Assembly (NCBI GenBank): GCA_018268195.1
Contig: JAFDWZ010000014.1
Location: forward strand, 1-52,529
Source of the DNA: Bacteroidota bacterium
GTDB taxonomy: Bacteria; Bacteroidota; Bacteroidia; AKYH767-A; OLB10
DNA: 52,529 bases
Direction: 5' to 3'
This document shows, piece by piece, positions 9,197-18,024 of this stretch. The position numbers and the translations under genes were made by a program. The notes below the pieces were generated by a model. It ran no database searches, was not told where the DNA came from, and saw only the letters and a list, made by a program, of their open reading frames with translations. Position 1 is the stretch's first letter; the number at the start of each line of letters is the position of its first letter.

Positions 9197-9228
9197 CAAA
9201 TATATATTGTTTTCAATTATCAGTACAA
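9197..9228 (-). promoter_or_regulatory. Putative tatA promoter (-33 TTG / -7 TATATTTG)
   Basis: On the minus strand TATATTTG (9204-9197) matches TAnnTTTG, and TTG (9228-9226) lies 21 bases upstream, the spacing expected for the Bacteroidota primary sigma factor. Transcription would start close to 9193, giving a leader of about 15 bases. Confidence 0.55.
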
Positions 9229-9241
9229 TTTTTCGTTAAAA

Positions 9242-10483
9242 TTATTTTTGAGCCAACCAGGAAGCTGGGTTCATTTTAACAAATCCCTTCCAAATCTGGA
9301 GATTAAGATCCGCATTGTTGGTTTCCGAATCGGTCATCACCGTACCAATGTTCTGTTTGGTGGTTATTTTGTCACCTTTTTTCACAAACACCTCATCCAA
9401 ATTTGAATAAACCGAAAGGTATTCACCATGCCTGATAATAACCGCAGAGCCTGTTGGCAAATGAATAGTACCTGTAACTTCACCATTAAAAATGCTTCGC
9501 ACCTTACCGCCTTTGGTGGTGCGTATGTCTATACCGTCATTTTTGGTAGTTACATTTTTGAGCTGAGGATGTCTGTGTTCTCCGAAGGTTTCAGAAATGG
9601 AACCTTGCTCTACAGGCCATGGCAAGCTGCCTTTGTTCGAAGCAAAACTGTTACTAAGTTTTTGAGCTTCCGGAGTAAGGGAAAATACGTTCTCTGATGT
9701 TACGTTTTTATTACCTTCTTTCACAGCTTTCTTTTTAGCAGCTTCAATTTCTTTTCTAACCAATGTTGCAATGCTGCTTTCAAGACGCTTCTTGGCTTTA
9801 ATCTTTTCGTCTAATCTTTTGCGCAATACTTTTTCACTTGCCTGAAGGTTGGTCAATAGCTGGTCGTGCTTTTGTTTTTCGCTTTCCAGTTCTTTTTTCT
9901 GATTCTCCTGCGAAACTTTCAAACCTGTTTTTTCTGTTTTCTTCTGCTCCAATACATTTTTTTTACCTGAAAGCTCGGTTTGTGCTGCAGTAATCAGTTC
10001 AACCTGGTTTCTTCTGTTTTCGGTAAATTGCTGAAAATATTTTAACCGTTTATATGCCTGATTGAAATCTTCGGCTGCAAAAACAAACATCATGGTTTGA
10101 TATTTATTGCTGTTGCGCTGAGCAAACAGAATCATATTTGCATAATCGGAGCGCAATTGGTTTATTTTTCTTTCAAGCGAGTCAATGCTTTTTCCTGTAC
10201 GGTCAATTTCTCCGTTTAGTGAGCGTATTTCAGTATTGATTGAGTAGATGAGATCATTCCGCAAATCAATCTTTTTGCGAAGCATATCCAGTTGCGCTTG
10301 TGTGGCATTTTTATTTTTCTCGGTTTGTTTCAGTTGCCGGTTTGTTTCAGCAATTTCATTCAGCAATTTCTCACGCTTTTTCTCCAGATCACGTTTTGTC
10401 TGTTGCGCATACATATTCTGTAAGGTGAATAACCCTCCCGAAATAATAAGAAAAGCAAAAATCAAACGAGCCCTTTTCCGCAT
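9242..10483 (-). CDS. EnvC-like murein hydrolase activator, degenerate M23/LytM domain
   Basis: Predicted periplasmic protein of 413 residues. A signal peptide (about 1-26, ending MYAQQ) is followed by a long coiled coil (about 28-250, rich in K/E/Q heptads) and a C-terminal LytM domain (about 290-410). All catalytic positions except one Asp are changed: the HxGID zinc motif reads NDGIDI, YAHL reads YSNL, and HLHFEI reads DLNLQI. In E. coli EnvC the same loss marks a non-hydrolytic activator of amidases, with the coiled coil binding FtsEX. By analogy this protein should regulate an amidase rather than cut peptidoglycan. It sits at the end of a cluster of envelope lipoprotein genes. Confidence 0.88.
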   Translation of the reverse strand: MRKRARLIFAFLIISGGLFTLQNMYAQQTKRDLEKKREKLLNEIAETNRQLKQTEKNKNATQAQLDMLRKKIDLRNDLIYSINTEIRSLNGEIDRTGKSIDSLERKINQLRSDYANMILFAQRNSNKYQTMMFVFAAEDFNQAYKRLKYFQQFTENRRNQVELITAAQTELSGKKNVLEQKKTEKTGLKVSQENQKKELESEKQKHDQLLTNLQASEKVLRKRLDEKIKAKKRLESSIATLVRKEIEAAKKKAVKEGNKNVTSENVFSLTPEAQKLSNSFASNKGSLPWPVEQGSISETFGEHRHPQLKNVTTKNDGIDIRTTKGGKVRSIFNGEVTGTIHLPTGSAVIIRHGEYLSVYSNLDEVFVKKGDKITTKQNIGTVMTDSETNNADLNLQIWKGFVKMNPASWLAQK

Positions 10484-10488
10484 AGGTG

Positions 10489-10496
10489 CAAAAGTA
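10489..10496 (-). promoter_or_regulatory. Putative -7 element very close to the envC-like start
   Basis: TACTTTTG on the minus strand lies only 6 bases upstream of the ATG. If used, the transcript would be nearly leaderless. No -33 TTG at the usual distance, so this is weak. Confidence 0.25.
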
Positions 10497-10559
10497 TGAC
10501 CCCTCTTACGTTGAGTCCGTTGCTGACGAATTACTTTTCGACAAAATTATGCACGGAAG

Positions 10560-11393
10560 CTATCTTGCTTCTTTGTAGTTTTTGGGTACACTGAAAGGGA
10601 ATTCGAGTACTTCACCTACTGTAACCTTGGTGTAATCAATTTCTACTTTGATATTTTTTTCTGCACGAAGAGTAGTTACGGATCTGAAGGGGAAAAATCC
10701 TTCTGACGTCTCCTGAAAATCGGAATATTCTGTGTTTAATGATTTTTGAATCCGCTCATCATCAATGGCAAGCTTTATAATCCTGAAGGTGTTGCCGTCC
10801 ACATAAAAATCCTGAATCACAGGCTTGCTGGGATCTTTCTCTTCTAACGAACGCTTGAGTTTTCGTTTGCTCAATGTGCTTAGAATATAAGATTGCTCTT
10901 CGAGATATACCGAATTGAATTTATTCTTCTTATAAGCAAACAGGTTACCTATAAGTATGCTTTGAATGATTTCAAAATCGAGATTGCCTGAATTCAGCAA
11001 ATCATTAATCAGTTTATAGCCTGAAATTTTATACTCATGATTCAGGCGATCAAGAAAACGTACGGTATCGGGAGTAAGCAGAACTCTTATTGCTTCAATT
11101 CCGAGTAGAGGAGATACCGAAACCCAGATAGCGCTGTCGCGGCACATCCGCAAATTAATATTGAAAGAATTTTTATCATTGTCAATATTTGCATTAACAG
11201 AAGCTTTTGCACTGATCCATCTTCCATAAAAAGCACTGTCGTGAATATTTTTCAGCAGTATATCAGCCCCTTTTTCTTCCAGATTTCTGGTTGATTTTAT
11301 CACGATAGGTTTTTCAGCCTTACGTGTAGTTTTACAAGCGAAAAAAAACAGAAGGCCTACAACTAAAACAAATAGTCGCAGCCCTTTATTCAT
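10560..11393 (-). CDS. DUF4292 lipoprotein
   Basis: A 277-residue predicted lipoprotein: signal peptide with FFFACK and acylated Cys20. It then shows the DUF4292 hallmarks, including RMCRDSAIWVSVSPLLGIEA, the DTVRFLDRL..EY strand and the LLNSGNLDFEIIQSILIGN segment, forming a LolB/LppX-like half-barrel. Function is unproven; LolB-like folds bind lipid or lipoprotein acyl chains. It overlaps the TPR gene by 8 bases, so the two are co-translated. Confidence 0.85.
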   Translation of the reverse strand: MNKGLRLFVLVVGLLFFFACKTTRKAEKPIVIKSTRNLEEKGADILLKNIHDSAFYGRWISAKASVNANIDNDKNSFNINLRMCRDSAIWVSVSPLLGIEAIRVLLTPDTVRFLDRLNHEYKISGYKLINDLLNSGNLDFEIIQSILIGNLFAYKKNKFNSVYLEEQSYILSTLSKRKLKRSLEEKDPSKPVIQDFYVDGNTFRIIKLAIDDERIQKSLNTEYSDFQETSEGFFPFRSVTTLRAEKNIKVEIDYTKVTVGEVLEFPFSVPKNYKEAR

Positions 11394-13131
11394 ACAGTTT
11401 TCGGTCTTTTATTTTTTTATCCAATAAATCAGAAGCGCCTCCGGCTTTTTTAGCCTTCTGCCAATACTCTATAGCCTTTCCGGCATCGCCTTTCTGAAAC
11501 AACACATCACCATAATGTTCAAGAATAGTACCGCTGCTGTTACCACCATTTTCCAAAGCCTTTTCAAGCCAGTTGAGGGCTTCATCATATTTTTTTTCCT
11601 GATACAGTATCCATGCATAAGTGTCAAGAAAAGAAGACTGATTGGGTTGAATATCGTTACTCAGCTTCGACATTTTTTCTGCCTTCTCAAGCTGATCATT
11701 TCGCAATGAAAGATAGTAAGCGTAATTGTTCAATACATAGGCGTCCTTAGGATCTATTTCCAATGCTTTGTCGAATGCTTTATCAGAATCCTGATATTTT
11801 TTTACTTTATTATAATTATCGCCAAGGTTGCTGTAAAACTGAGCGAGTTGTGCATCATTATCCACTACAAGTTTAATACCTTGATTCAATATTTCTATCG
11901 CGTCCTCATGTTTATCGAGTTGTGTTTTTGCTATTCCGCTCAGCAGATAAAGAGAAGATTCATTGGGAAAAAAAGAAATAGCTTCGGTGCTTGCTGAGTC
12001 CATCAGGCTGAAATTTTTGAGTTCTGAAAGATTTATAATGTACTGTTGCCAAACATTGAGATTGTTTTTATCCAGGTCAAGCGATTTTCTATAATATTCT
12101 GATGATTTATCATAGTTTTTATTCATGGTGAGCAAATCGCCATAAATAGCCTGAGCACGTGCTTCATCAGGATGGGTCTCTGCAAGTGTCCTGCATAACT
12201 CCAGGCATTGAGTCATCATGGTGCTGTCGCGTTGCAATAAAGGAATGTATGATGATATAATTTTAACTTTGATATCGGTATCAAGATCGCGGTTGGTAAA
12301 TGCCTTTTTCAGATACTCGAAAGATTTTTCTTTATCGCCAGTGTTTCGGTAGTAATCGGCAAGGTTTAGGTTGATGCGGGGTTCATTCGGGTCAACAGTT
12401 TTCATGCGTTCAATAACAGCCAAAGCTTTATCAGGCATGTTGTTTACAGAATATAACTCATAAAGTAAGGAGTACATATCCATGCTGTTGGGGTATTGCC
12501 TGATGTAATTCTCCAATACCTCTGCTGCTTTATCTACTTTGTTTTGTTTCAGATAAATCTGTTCCTTACGAAGCGTAATTTCCTTGTCTAATCCAATCAC
12601 AGACTCAATCTTATCATACACTTTTATGGCATCATTTACTTTTCCAGCATAAAGCAAAACTTCAGCCCACTGATATTGATAGTCTATTCTACTCGGATAA
12701 TCACCGGAAAGTTTTTCATAAATAGATGCTGCGTCATTAAACTTACCGGTACGCTGATAGAGTTCAGCAAGCAACAGTTTGTACCATTCATTAGAAGGGT
12801 TTATTTCCGAAGCAGCACGTGCAAAATTTATTGCTTCGGCATATTTCTTATTAGCAGCATAAAGTTGTGATATCTCATATAAGGAAGCATCATTCCGAGG
12901 GTCTATTTTCAAACATTCTGAAAATAAATCCATCGCACGGCTGTCATTACCAAGAATTTTCTCTTTATTGGCATTGACAAAAAAGTACATCAGTTTGGTG
13001 CGTTGCTCCTCTGTAAGTTGGCCTCCTTTGTTTTTTGATGATGCGGATATGCTTCGTTCACTACTCTTGCAAGATGCTATAAAAAACACTGCCAGCAATA
13101 TAATCGTTATTCCTCTTATTCCTTTTTGCAT
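11386..13131 (-). CDS. TPR-repeat outer-membrane lipoprotein
   Basis: The 581 residues start with a lipoprotein signal (FFIASCK, Cys21) and then run almost entirely as tetratricopeptide helices. Recognisable units include ASLYEISQLYAANKKYAEAI, EPRINLNLADYYRNTGDKEK and AQLAQFYSNLGDNYNKVKKY. TPRs are protein-interaction scaffolds; the partner could be the coupled DUF4292 protein, but that is inference. Transcribed from the nucleotidyltransferase side, with 19 bases between the genes. Confidence 0.85.
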   Translation of the reverse strand: MQKGIRGITIILLAVFFIASCKSSERSISASSKNKGGQLTEEQRTKLMYFFVNANKEKILGNDSRAMDLFSECLKIDPRNDASLYEISQLYAANKKYAEAINFARAASEINPSNEWYKLLLAELYQRTGKFNDAASIYEKLSGDYPSRIDYQYQWAEVLLYAGKVNDAIKVYDKIESVIGLDKEITLRKEQIYLKQNKVDKAAEVLENYIRQYPNSMDMYSLLYELYSVNNMPDKALAVIERMKTVDPNEPRINLNLADYYRNTGDKEKSFEYLKKAFTNRDLDTDIKVKIISSYIPLLQRDSTMMTQCLELCRTLAETHPDEARAQAIYGDLLTMNKNYDKSSEYYRKSLDLDKNNLNVWQQYIINLSELKNFSLMDSASTEAISFFPNESSLYLLSGIAKTQLDKHEDAIEILNQGIKLVVDNDAQLAQFYSNLGDNYNKVKKYQDSDKAFDKALEIDPKDAYVLNNYAYYLSLRNDQLEKAEKMSKLSNDIQPNQSSFLDTYAWILYQEKKYDEALNWLEKALENGGNSSGTILEHYGDVLFQKGDAGKAIEYWQKAKKAGGASDLLDKKIKDRKLYE

Positions 13132-13150
13132 AATCCGTTTGCTATGTTAA

Positions 13151-14152
13151 TTATTGCTGTGTACTATAATCACCCATGCTCAGGTCATCAGCCTGACCAC
13201 TGTATTTGCAGTAATTTCCAATCATAGAATTGGTGATTACGGCTGAGTTGACTGATGTATTTGATTGTATGATACTGGCACTGATAATACTGTTATTTAT
13301 CTGTGTGTTTTTTCCCACACTTACTCCGGGGCCTATAACGCTGTTGTTAATTAGAACGCCATCGGCAATGTAACATGGTTTCTGAATAACGGAGTTGGTG
13401 ATTTTTGCTGTGGTGGCAATGTAGTTTTCAGGATACTTAATATCCAACATTCTTCCGTTGGTATATACGGTAGCATCTTTATTGCCGCAGTCAAGCCATT
13501 CAATCACCTTTCCGGGAACTAATTTCTTTCCCTTGTTTTTCATGTTCTCCATGGCATTTGTCAGCTGAAACTCACCTTTATCCTTGATGTTATTGTCAAT
13601 CAGGTATTGCAGTTCCGCCTTCAAGTTTTCACCATCTTTAAAATAATAAATTCCTATAATGGCCAAATCGGAAACAAAGGTGGTAGGTTTTTCAACAAAA
13701 TCCGTAATTACATTATCGCTATTCACCTTAACCACACCAAACTGGCTGGGGTCATCAATTTGCTTTACCCAAATGGTCCCATCACTATGGGCATCAATAT
13801 TCACATCGCTGCGAAATAATGTGTCGGCAAAAGCAAGAATTACCTTACCTGTTAATGCTGATGAAGCACATAATATGGCATGCGCAGTACCCAAAGGTTC
13901 GTCCTGATAATGGATGGTTCCTTTTGCACCCAGAGAGGCTGCAATATCAACGAGTGTTTTTTCCACTTCAGCACCAAAACGTCCTACCACAAAAGCTATT
14001 TCATCAACCTTCTCAGGACATACGGCAATAATATCTTCCATGAGATGTTGTACGATAGGTTTGCCTGCAACAGGAATTAAGGGTTTTGGAACTGTTAATG
14101 TGTGTGGGCGCATCCGCTTGCCCATACCTGCCATGGGAATAATAATTTTCAT
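13151..14152 (-). CDS. Sugar-1-phosphate nucleotidyltransferase
   Basis: Transfers a nucleotidyl group to a sugar-1-phosphate to make an activated sugar for envelope glycans. The 333 residues open with the signature PMAGMGKRMRPHTLTVPKPL followed by IPVAGKPI, the nucleotide-binding loop of the RmlA/GlmU family. FADTLF supplies the usual catalytic Asp region, and VEKP(T) and EWLDCGNKD fit the substrate pocket. After about residue 240 comes a left-handed beta-helix of hexapeptide-like repeats (NNSVIGPGVSVGKNTQINNS). No acetyltransferase active site is obvious. Sugar and nucleotide specificity cannot be assigned. First gene of the probable cluster running to the envC-like gene. Confidence 0.88.
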   Translation of the reverse strand: MKIIIPMAGMGKRMRPHTLTVPKPLIPVAGKPIVQHLMEDIIAVCPEKVDEIAFVVGRFGAEVEKTLVDIAASLGAKGTIHYQDEPLGTAHAILCASSALTGKVILAFADTLFRSDVNIDAHSDGTIWVKQIDDPSQFGVVKVNSDNVITDFVEKPTTFVSDLAIIGIYYFKDGENLKAELQYLIDNNIKDKGEFQLTNAMENMKNKGKKLVPGKVIEWLDCGNKDATVYTNGRMLDIKYPENYIATTAKITNSVIQKPCYIADGVLINNSVIGPGVSVGKNTQINNSIISASIIQSNTSVNSAVITNSMIGNYCKYSGQADDLSMGDYSTQQ

Positions 14153-14193
14153 ACTTAAAAACTAAAAAGTAGTCTGTTTTTTAAATTAGCTGT

Positions 14194-14201
14194 CAAAAGT
14201 A
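14194..14201 (-). promoter_or_regulatory. Putative -7 element for the nucleotidyltransferase operon
   Basis: TACTTTTG on the minus strand matches TAnnTTTG, 41 bases before the ATG. No -33 TTG seen. Confidence 0.4.
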
Positions 14202-14388
14202 ATGAAATAAAATATAGTTGGTTTAAAGCAGCACTTCTGCCGGGTTTGGCGGTTAATTTTGTTCTGACAAAGCTTACTTTTTACCTCTCCGGCACTACAC
14301 GATAGATGTGAGGTGAGATAGAGGGTGTTGTGTTTCATTCCATATTCACTTTAACAGGTTTAGGCTTGTGATTAAATGAGATACAACA

Positions 14389-14574
14389 TTGTGTTTAAAA
14401 AAATCACCAAAACTTGACTTTGCTCCAATTGTATTAGTTGCAATTGGAATAGCATTGCTTATATACGAAATAATCAGAGAACCTAGCAAAGAAAATTTTG
14501 GAGGAAAGTTAATTCTTTTTTTAACTTTTTCTGATGTTTTATATTGGAGAATTAAATCATTCTGGAATAAATAG
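14389..14574 (+). CDS. Possible small membrane protein or gene remnant
   Basis: A 61-codon frame with a TTG start and no good ribosome-binding site. It encodes one convincing membrane helix (FAPIVLVAIGIALLIYEII) followed by a lysine/aromatic tail ending IKSFWNK. Codon choice looks natural for this genome, but an in-frame TGA lies just upstream, so it may be the 3' remnant of a longer gene. Not recognised as a known family. Confidence 0.25.
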   Translation: MCLKKSPKLDFAPIVLVAIGIALLIYEIIREPSKENFGGKLILFLTFSDVLYWRIKSFWNK

Positions 14575-14702
14575 AGCTTCTTTCTAATTATATCTCATTC
14601 CATCAATTTTAGAAATACGGTAACAAGTAGGCTATTCAGTTAACATAAAGCGTAAAAGAAATTTAAAAAAGAAGGGCTTTATCGGTTATCGGAAGTATTA
14701 AT

Positions 14703-14724
14703 AAACTATGTCCCTGCATAGTTT
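14703..14724. repeat. Perfect 8-bp hairpin in the gap
   Basis: AAACTATG (14703-14710) pairs with CATAGTTT (14717-14724) around TCCCTG. There is no T-run, so it is not a classical terminator. GAAG/CTTC ends flank it a little further out. Confidence 0.35.
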
Positions 14725-14876
14725 CACGCTTCTTTCGGAATACTGTGCAACCGGCCAACCTATCATCTCCTTGAAAATTCTTTGTTCAATAATAAGTTAC
14801 CGTTTTATCTTCATCTGAAATCAGCAGGATATAATTTTACTAAATTCGCAGGCTCATTAACCACTCTTCATTCTAC

Positions 14877-17800
14877 ATGAACAAGTATAATAAATTCAAC
14901 AACATTACCGGCTGGGCAGTATTTGGTATTGCCGCCTGGGTGTTTTTATCTACTATAGAAATGACAGGAAGTTTTTGGGATTGTGGCGAATTTATTGCCG
15001 CAGCCTATAAACTTCAAATAGGACATCCTCCCGGAGCGCCCCTCTTCTTAATGATGTCGCGCATCATGACACTTTTTGCTGGCGATAACCTGCAGATGGT
15101 ACCTATAATGGTAAATTCCTTTAGTGCCATTGCAAGTGCACTTGCAGTGCTATTCACCTTCTGGACTATTACTGCTATTGCACGCAAACTGGTTATAAAA
15201 ACCAATGATACTACAACAGGTCAGATATTAACAGTGATGGCAGCCGGAGTAGTAGGTGCTTTGGCATTTACCTTTACTGATTCTTTCTGGTTCTCTGCTG
15301 TTGAGGGCGAAGTATATGCAACTTCACAGTTTTTTACCTGTATTGTTGTATGGGCTGCATTTAAATGGGATCAGGTTGCCGATGAAAAACATGCTATCCG
15401 CTGGATTATTCTTATTGCTTATCTGATGGGACTTTCCATAGGTGTTCACTTACTTAACTTGTTGTGTATTCCCGCTCTTGCGCTGATTTATTACCTCCGT
15501 AAATACCCCTTTACCTGGGTTGGCTTTGCCAAAACGATGGGAATTGCTCTTGTTATTCTAATGGTAGTACAGTATGGAATCATTGCTTGGTTTGTAAGTA
15601 TTGGTGCTCAGATTGACCTTGTTGCTAATCAGGCGGGCATGAAATTATGGACAGGTTTTGCTATTTATTCGTTGATTATTCTTGCTTTGATAGCGTTCGG
15701 AATTTATTTCTCTCAGAAAAATCACAAACCTCTGATGAATACCATTTTGCTGAGCACTATATTTCTGTTATTAGGATATTCTTCCTATGCTCAGATTGTG
15801 GTTCGCTCAATGGCAAACCCTCCTATGGATGAAAACAATCCTGAAAATGCATTCGGACTTTTAAGCTACCTTAACAGAGAGCAGTATGGCGATCGTCCAT
15901 TGGGTTACGGACAATATTATGATGCCAAAGTGGTAGGACAAAAAGAGGGGTCTATGAGTTACTCCACTGTGGATGGAAAATATGTTCCTACCGGAGCGAA
16001 AGTAATTCCGGAGTATGACCCGGCAAGATGTACCGTATTTCCACGCATGTACAGTCGCGAGCCTAATCACATTTCTGCCTATAAAGAATGGTCGGGGATT
16101 AAAGGTGAGCAACTTCCGCAGTTTGGAAACAACCTGAAATACTTCTTCACTTATCAGATGAACTTTATGTACTGGCGTTATTTCATGTGGAATTTCGTAG
16201 GACGGCAAAACGATATACAAGGGCATGGAAGTATTCTGAAGGGCAACTGGATTAGTGGCATTGATTTTATTGACAGCATGTTTCTCGGACCGCAGAGTAA
16301 GTTGCCCGACAGCATGAAAAATAATAAAGCAAGAAACACCTTTTACTTCCTGCCATTGATTCTGGGTCTTGCCGGATTATTCTATCACTATAAGAAAGAC
16401 GTAAATCATGCCAACATTGTCATGCTTTTGTTTATCATGACAGGGATAGCCATTGTTGTTTATCTGAATCAAACACCTTATCAGCCACGCGAACGGGATT
16501 ATGCTTATGCGGGTTCTTTTTATGCTTTCTGTATTTGGATAGGAATTGGTGTGATAGCCTTGGTAGATTTTCTGAAAAAACGAATGCCGGAAACTACAGC
16601 AGCAATGATAGCAGGGTTGGTATGTTTGGTAGTTCCGGGAGTTATGGGCAAAGAAGGATGGAATGACCACGATCGTTCATACCGTTACACGTCACGTGAT
16701 TTTGCTTACGACTACCTGAATTCCTGTGCTCCCAATGCTGTAATTTTTACCAATGGCGATAATGACACTTTCCCTCTTTGGTATATTCAGGATGTAGAAG
16801 GTGTGCGTACCGATGTACGTATTATCAATCTCAGCCTTTTGAATACCGATTGGTATATTGATCAGATTAAACGTAAAGCATACCAGTCAGACCCTGTGCC
16901 TTTTTCACTTCAGTCCAAACAATACATTCAGGGAACACGCGACTATGTGCCATTTTACGACCGTAAAATTCAAGGTTATAGTGATTTGAAAGATATCATT
17001 GAATTTATAGGCAGCGATAACCCCGAAGCAAAAGTGCGCAGTGAAGGTGGTGATGAATTTAATTATCTGCCTACAAAGAAATTCAGAATAAAAGTAGATA
17101 AAGAAGCTGTTATACGTAACCATGTGGTAGAACCTAAAGACACTTCACGTATTGTTGACTACATTGAGTTTGAACTCGACAAGAATTATTTACTTAAAGC
17201 AGATTTGATGATTCTTGACCTCATTGCTCACAATGACTGGACCCGACCCATTTATTTTGCAGTAACTGTAGGCAACGATTCGTATATGAATCTTGAAAAC
17301 TATTTCCAGATTGAAGGTTTAGCTTATCGCTTTGTACCAATAAAAGCAAATCCCGACCCATCCGGACAGACCGGAGGTGTTGCTACCACGCGCATGTACG
17401 ACAACATGATGAATAAATTCAAATGGGGTAATATGAGTGACCCACGTGTTTATCTGGATCAGAATAATCTGAACATGACCATGAACTTCAGAAATAATTT
17501 TGCGAGGTTGAGCGAAAATTTATTACAGGAAGGAAAACGTGATTCAGCTATGAAAGTGCTGGATAAATGTACAGAGGTAATGCCGGATAAAACAGTGCCT
17601 TACAACATTATGATGCTTCGCATAGCAGAACTCTATTACAGAGGGGCACAACAAAACGAAGGTACGCTTGCTCTTACAGGTGATGTGGAACACCAGTCAA
17701 CCTCTGATAAAGCAGATATTGACAAAGGAAATATCATAGTAAAACGACTTGCTGATATCTACGAGAATGATTTAAATTATTATCTATCGCTTAAAGGAAC

Positions 17801-17951
17801 ATCTTATGCCAAAGGGGTTGATCGTGAAACCAATCAGGGTATGGCTGTATTCCAGGAGTTGATAAGGCTGTCGAAAATTGATAATCAAAAAGCAATTACT
17901 GACGACTTACAGAAACGATATGACCAACTGGAAGCTAAATTTATGCGATAA
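14877..17951 (+). CDS. DUF2723 multi-pass membrane protein (GT-C-like)
   Basis: A 1024-residue protein. The first part (to about 590) carries a dozen or so membrane helices, and the rest is a large soluble domain (SSYRYTSRDFAYDY-like region, then DNDTFPLWYIQDVEGVRTDV). The DUF2723 signature is clear: an acidic first loop SFWDCGEFIAAAYKLQIGHP followed by PG, resembling the lipid-linked-sugar site of protein O-mannosyltransferases. TPR-like helices may lie near 860-940. By family analogy it may glycosylate exported proteins or handle polyprenyl-linked sugars at the inner membrane, but no activity is proven. It has its own transcription unit ending at a very strong terminator. Confidence 0.88.
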   Translation: MNKYNKFNNITGWAVFGIAAWVFLSTIEMTGSFWDCGEFIAAAYKLQIGHPPGAPLFLMMSRIMTLFAGDNLQMVPIMVNSFSAIASALAVLFTFWTITAIARKLVIKTNDTTTGQILTVMAAGVVGALAFTFTDSFWFSAVEGEVYATSQFFTCIVVWAAFKWDQVADEKHAIRWIILIAYLMGLSIGVHLLNLLCIPALALIYYLRKYPFTWVGFAKTMGIALVILMVVQYGIIAWFVSIGAQIDLVANQAGMKLWTGFAIYSLIILALIAFGIYFSQKNHKPLMNTILLSTIFLLLGYSSYAQIVVRSMANPPMDENNPENAFGLLSYLNREQYGDRPLGYGQYYDAKVVGQKEGSMSYSTVDGKYVPTGAKVIPEYDPARCTVFPRMYSREPNHISAYKEWSGIKGEQLPQFGNNLKYFFTYQMNFMYWRYFMWNFVGRQNDIQGHGSILKGNWISGIDFIDSMFLGPQSKLPDSMKNNKARNTFYFLPLILGLAGLFYHYKKDVNHANIVMLLFIMTGIAIVVYLNQTPYQPRERDYAYAGSFYAFCIWIGIGVIALVDFLKKRMPETTAAMIAGLVCLVVPGVMGKEGWNDHDRSYRYTSRDFAYDYLNSCAPNAVIFTNGDNDTFPLWYIQDVEGVRTDVRIINLSLLNTDWYIDQIKRKAYQSDPVPFSLQSKQYIQGTRDYVPFYDRKIQGYSDLKDIIEFIGSDNPEAKVRSEGGDEFNYLPTKKFRIKVDKEAVIRNHVVEPKDTSRIVDYIEFELDKNYLLKADLMILDLIAHNDWTRPIYFAVTVGNDSYMNLENYFQIEGLAYRFVPIKANPDPSGQTGGVATTRMYDNMMNKFKWGNMSDPRVYLDQNNLNMTMNFRNNFARLSENLLQEGKRDSAMKVLDKCTEVMPDKTVPYNIMMLRIAELYYRGAQQNEGTLALTGDVEHQSTSDKADIDKGNIIVKRLADIYENDLNYYLSLKGTSYAKGVDRETNQGMAVFQELIRLSKIDNQKAITDDLQKRYDQLEAKFMR

Positions 17952-17970
17952 CAGCAGTTGTATTAAGTAC

Positions 17971-18012
17971 AAAAAGAGCGAGGCTGACCATCCGGTCAGC
18001 CTCGCTCTTTTT
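17971..18012. terminator. Strong bidirectional terminator
   Basis: A perfect 19-bp stem (17971-17989 with 17994-18012), loop ATCC, flanked by A5 and T5. It serves both the DUF2723 gene (plus) and glmS (minus), whose stops are on either side. Confidence 0.92.
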
Positions 18013-18024
18013 ATGTAATTATAT

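Larger units (their letters stand above)
14153..14876. other. 724-bp gene-poor gap between divergent genes
   Basis: The longest gap in the window. It holds the nucleotidyltransferase promoter candidate at its left end, one possible short reading frame (14389-14574) and a hairpin (14703-14724). No tRNA or other known RNA, no insertion-sequence ends and no strong terminator were recognised. The mix of a short frame without a good start and unassignable DNA suggests remnants of a decayed gene. Confidence 0.6.

Noticed and set aside
9242..10483. Active M23 peptidoglycan endopeptidase
   Set aside because: Zinc ligands in the HxGID and HLH motifs are replaced by N, D and N, so an activator role is more likely.
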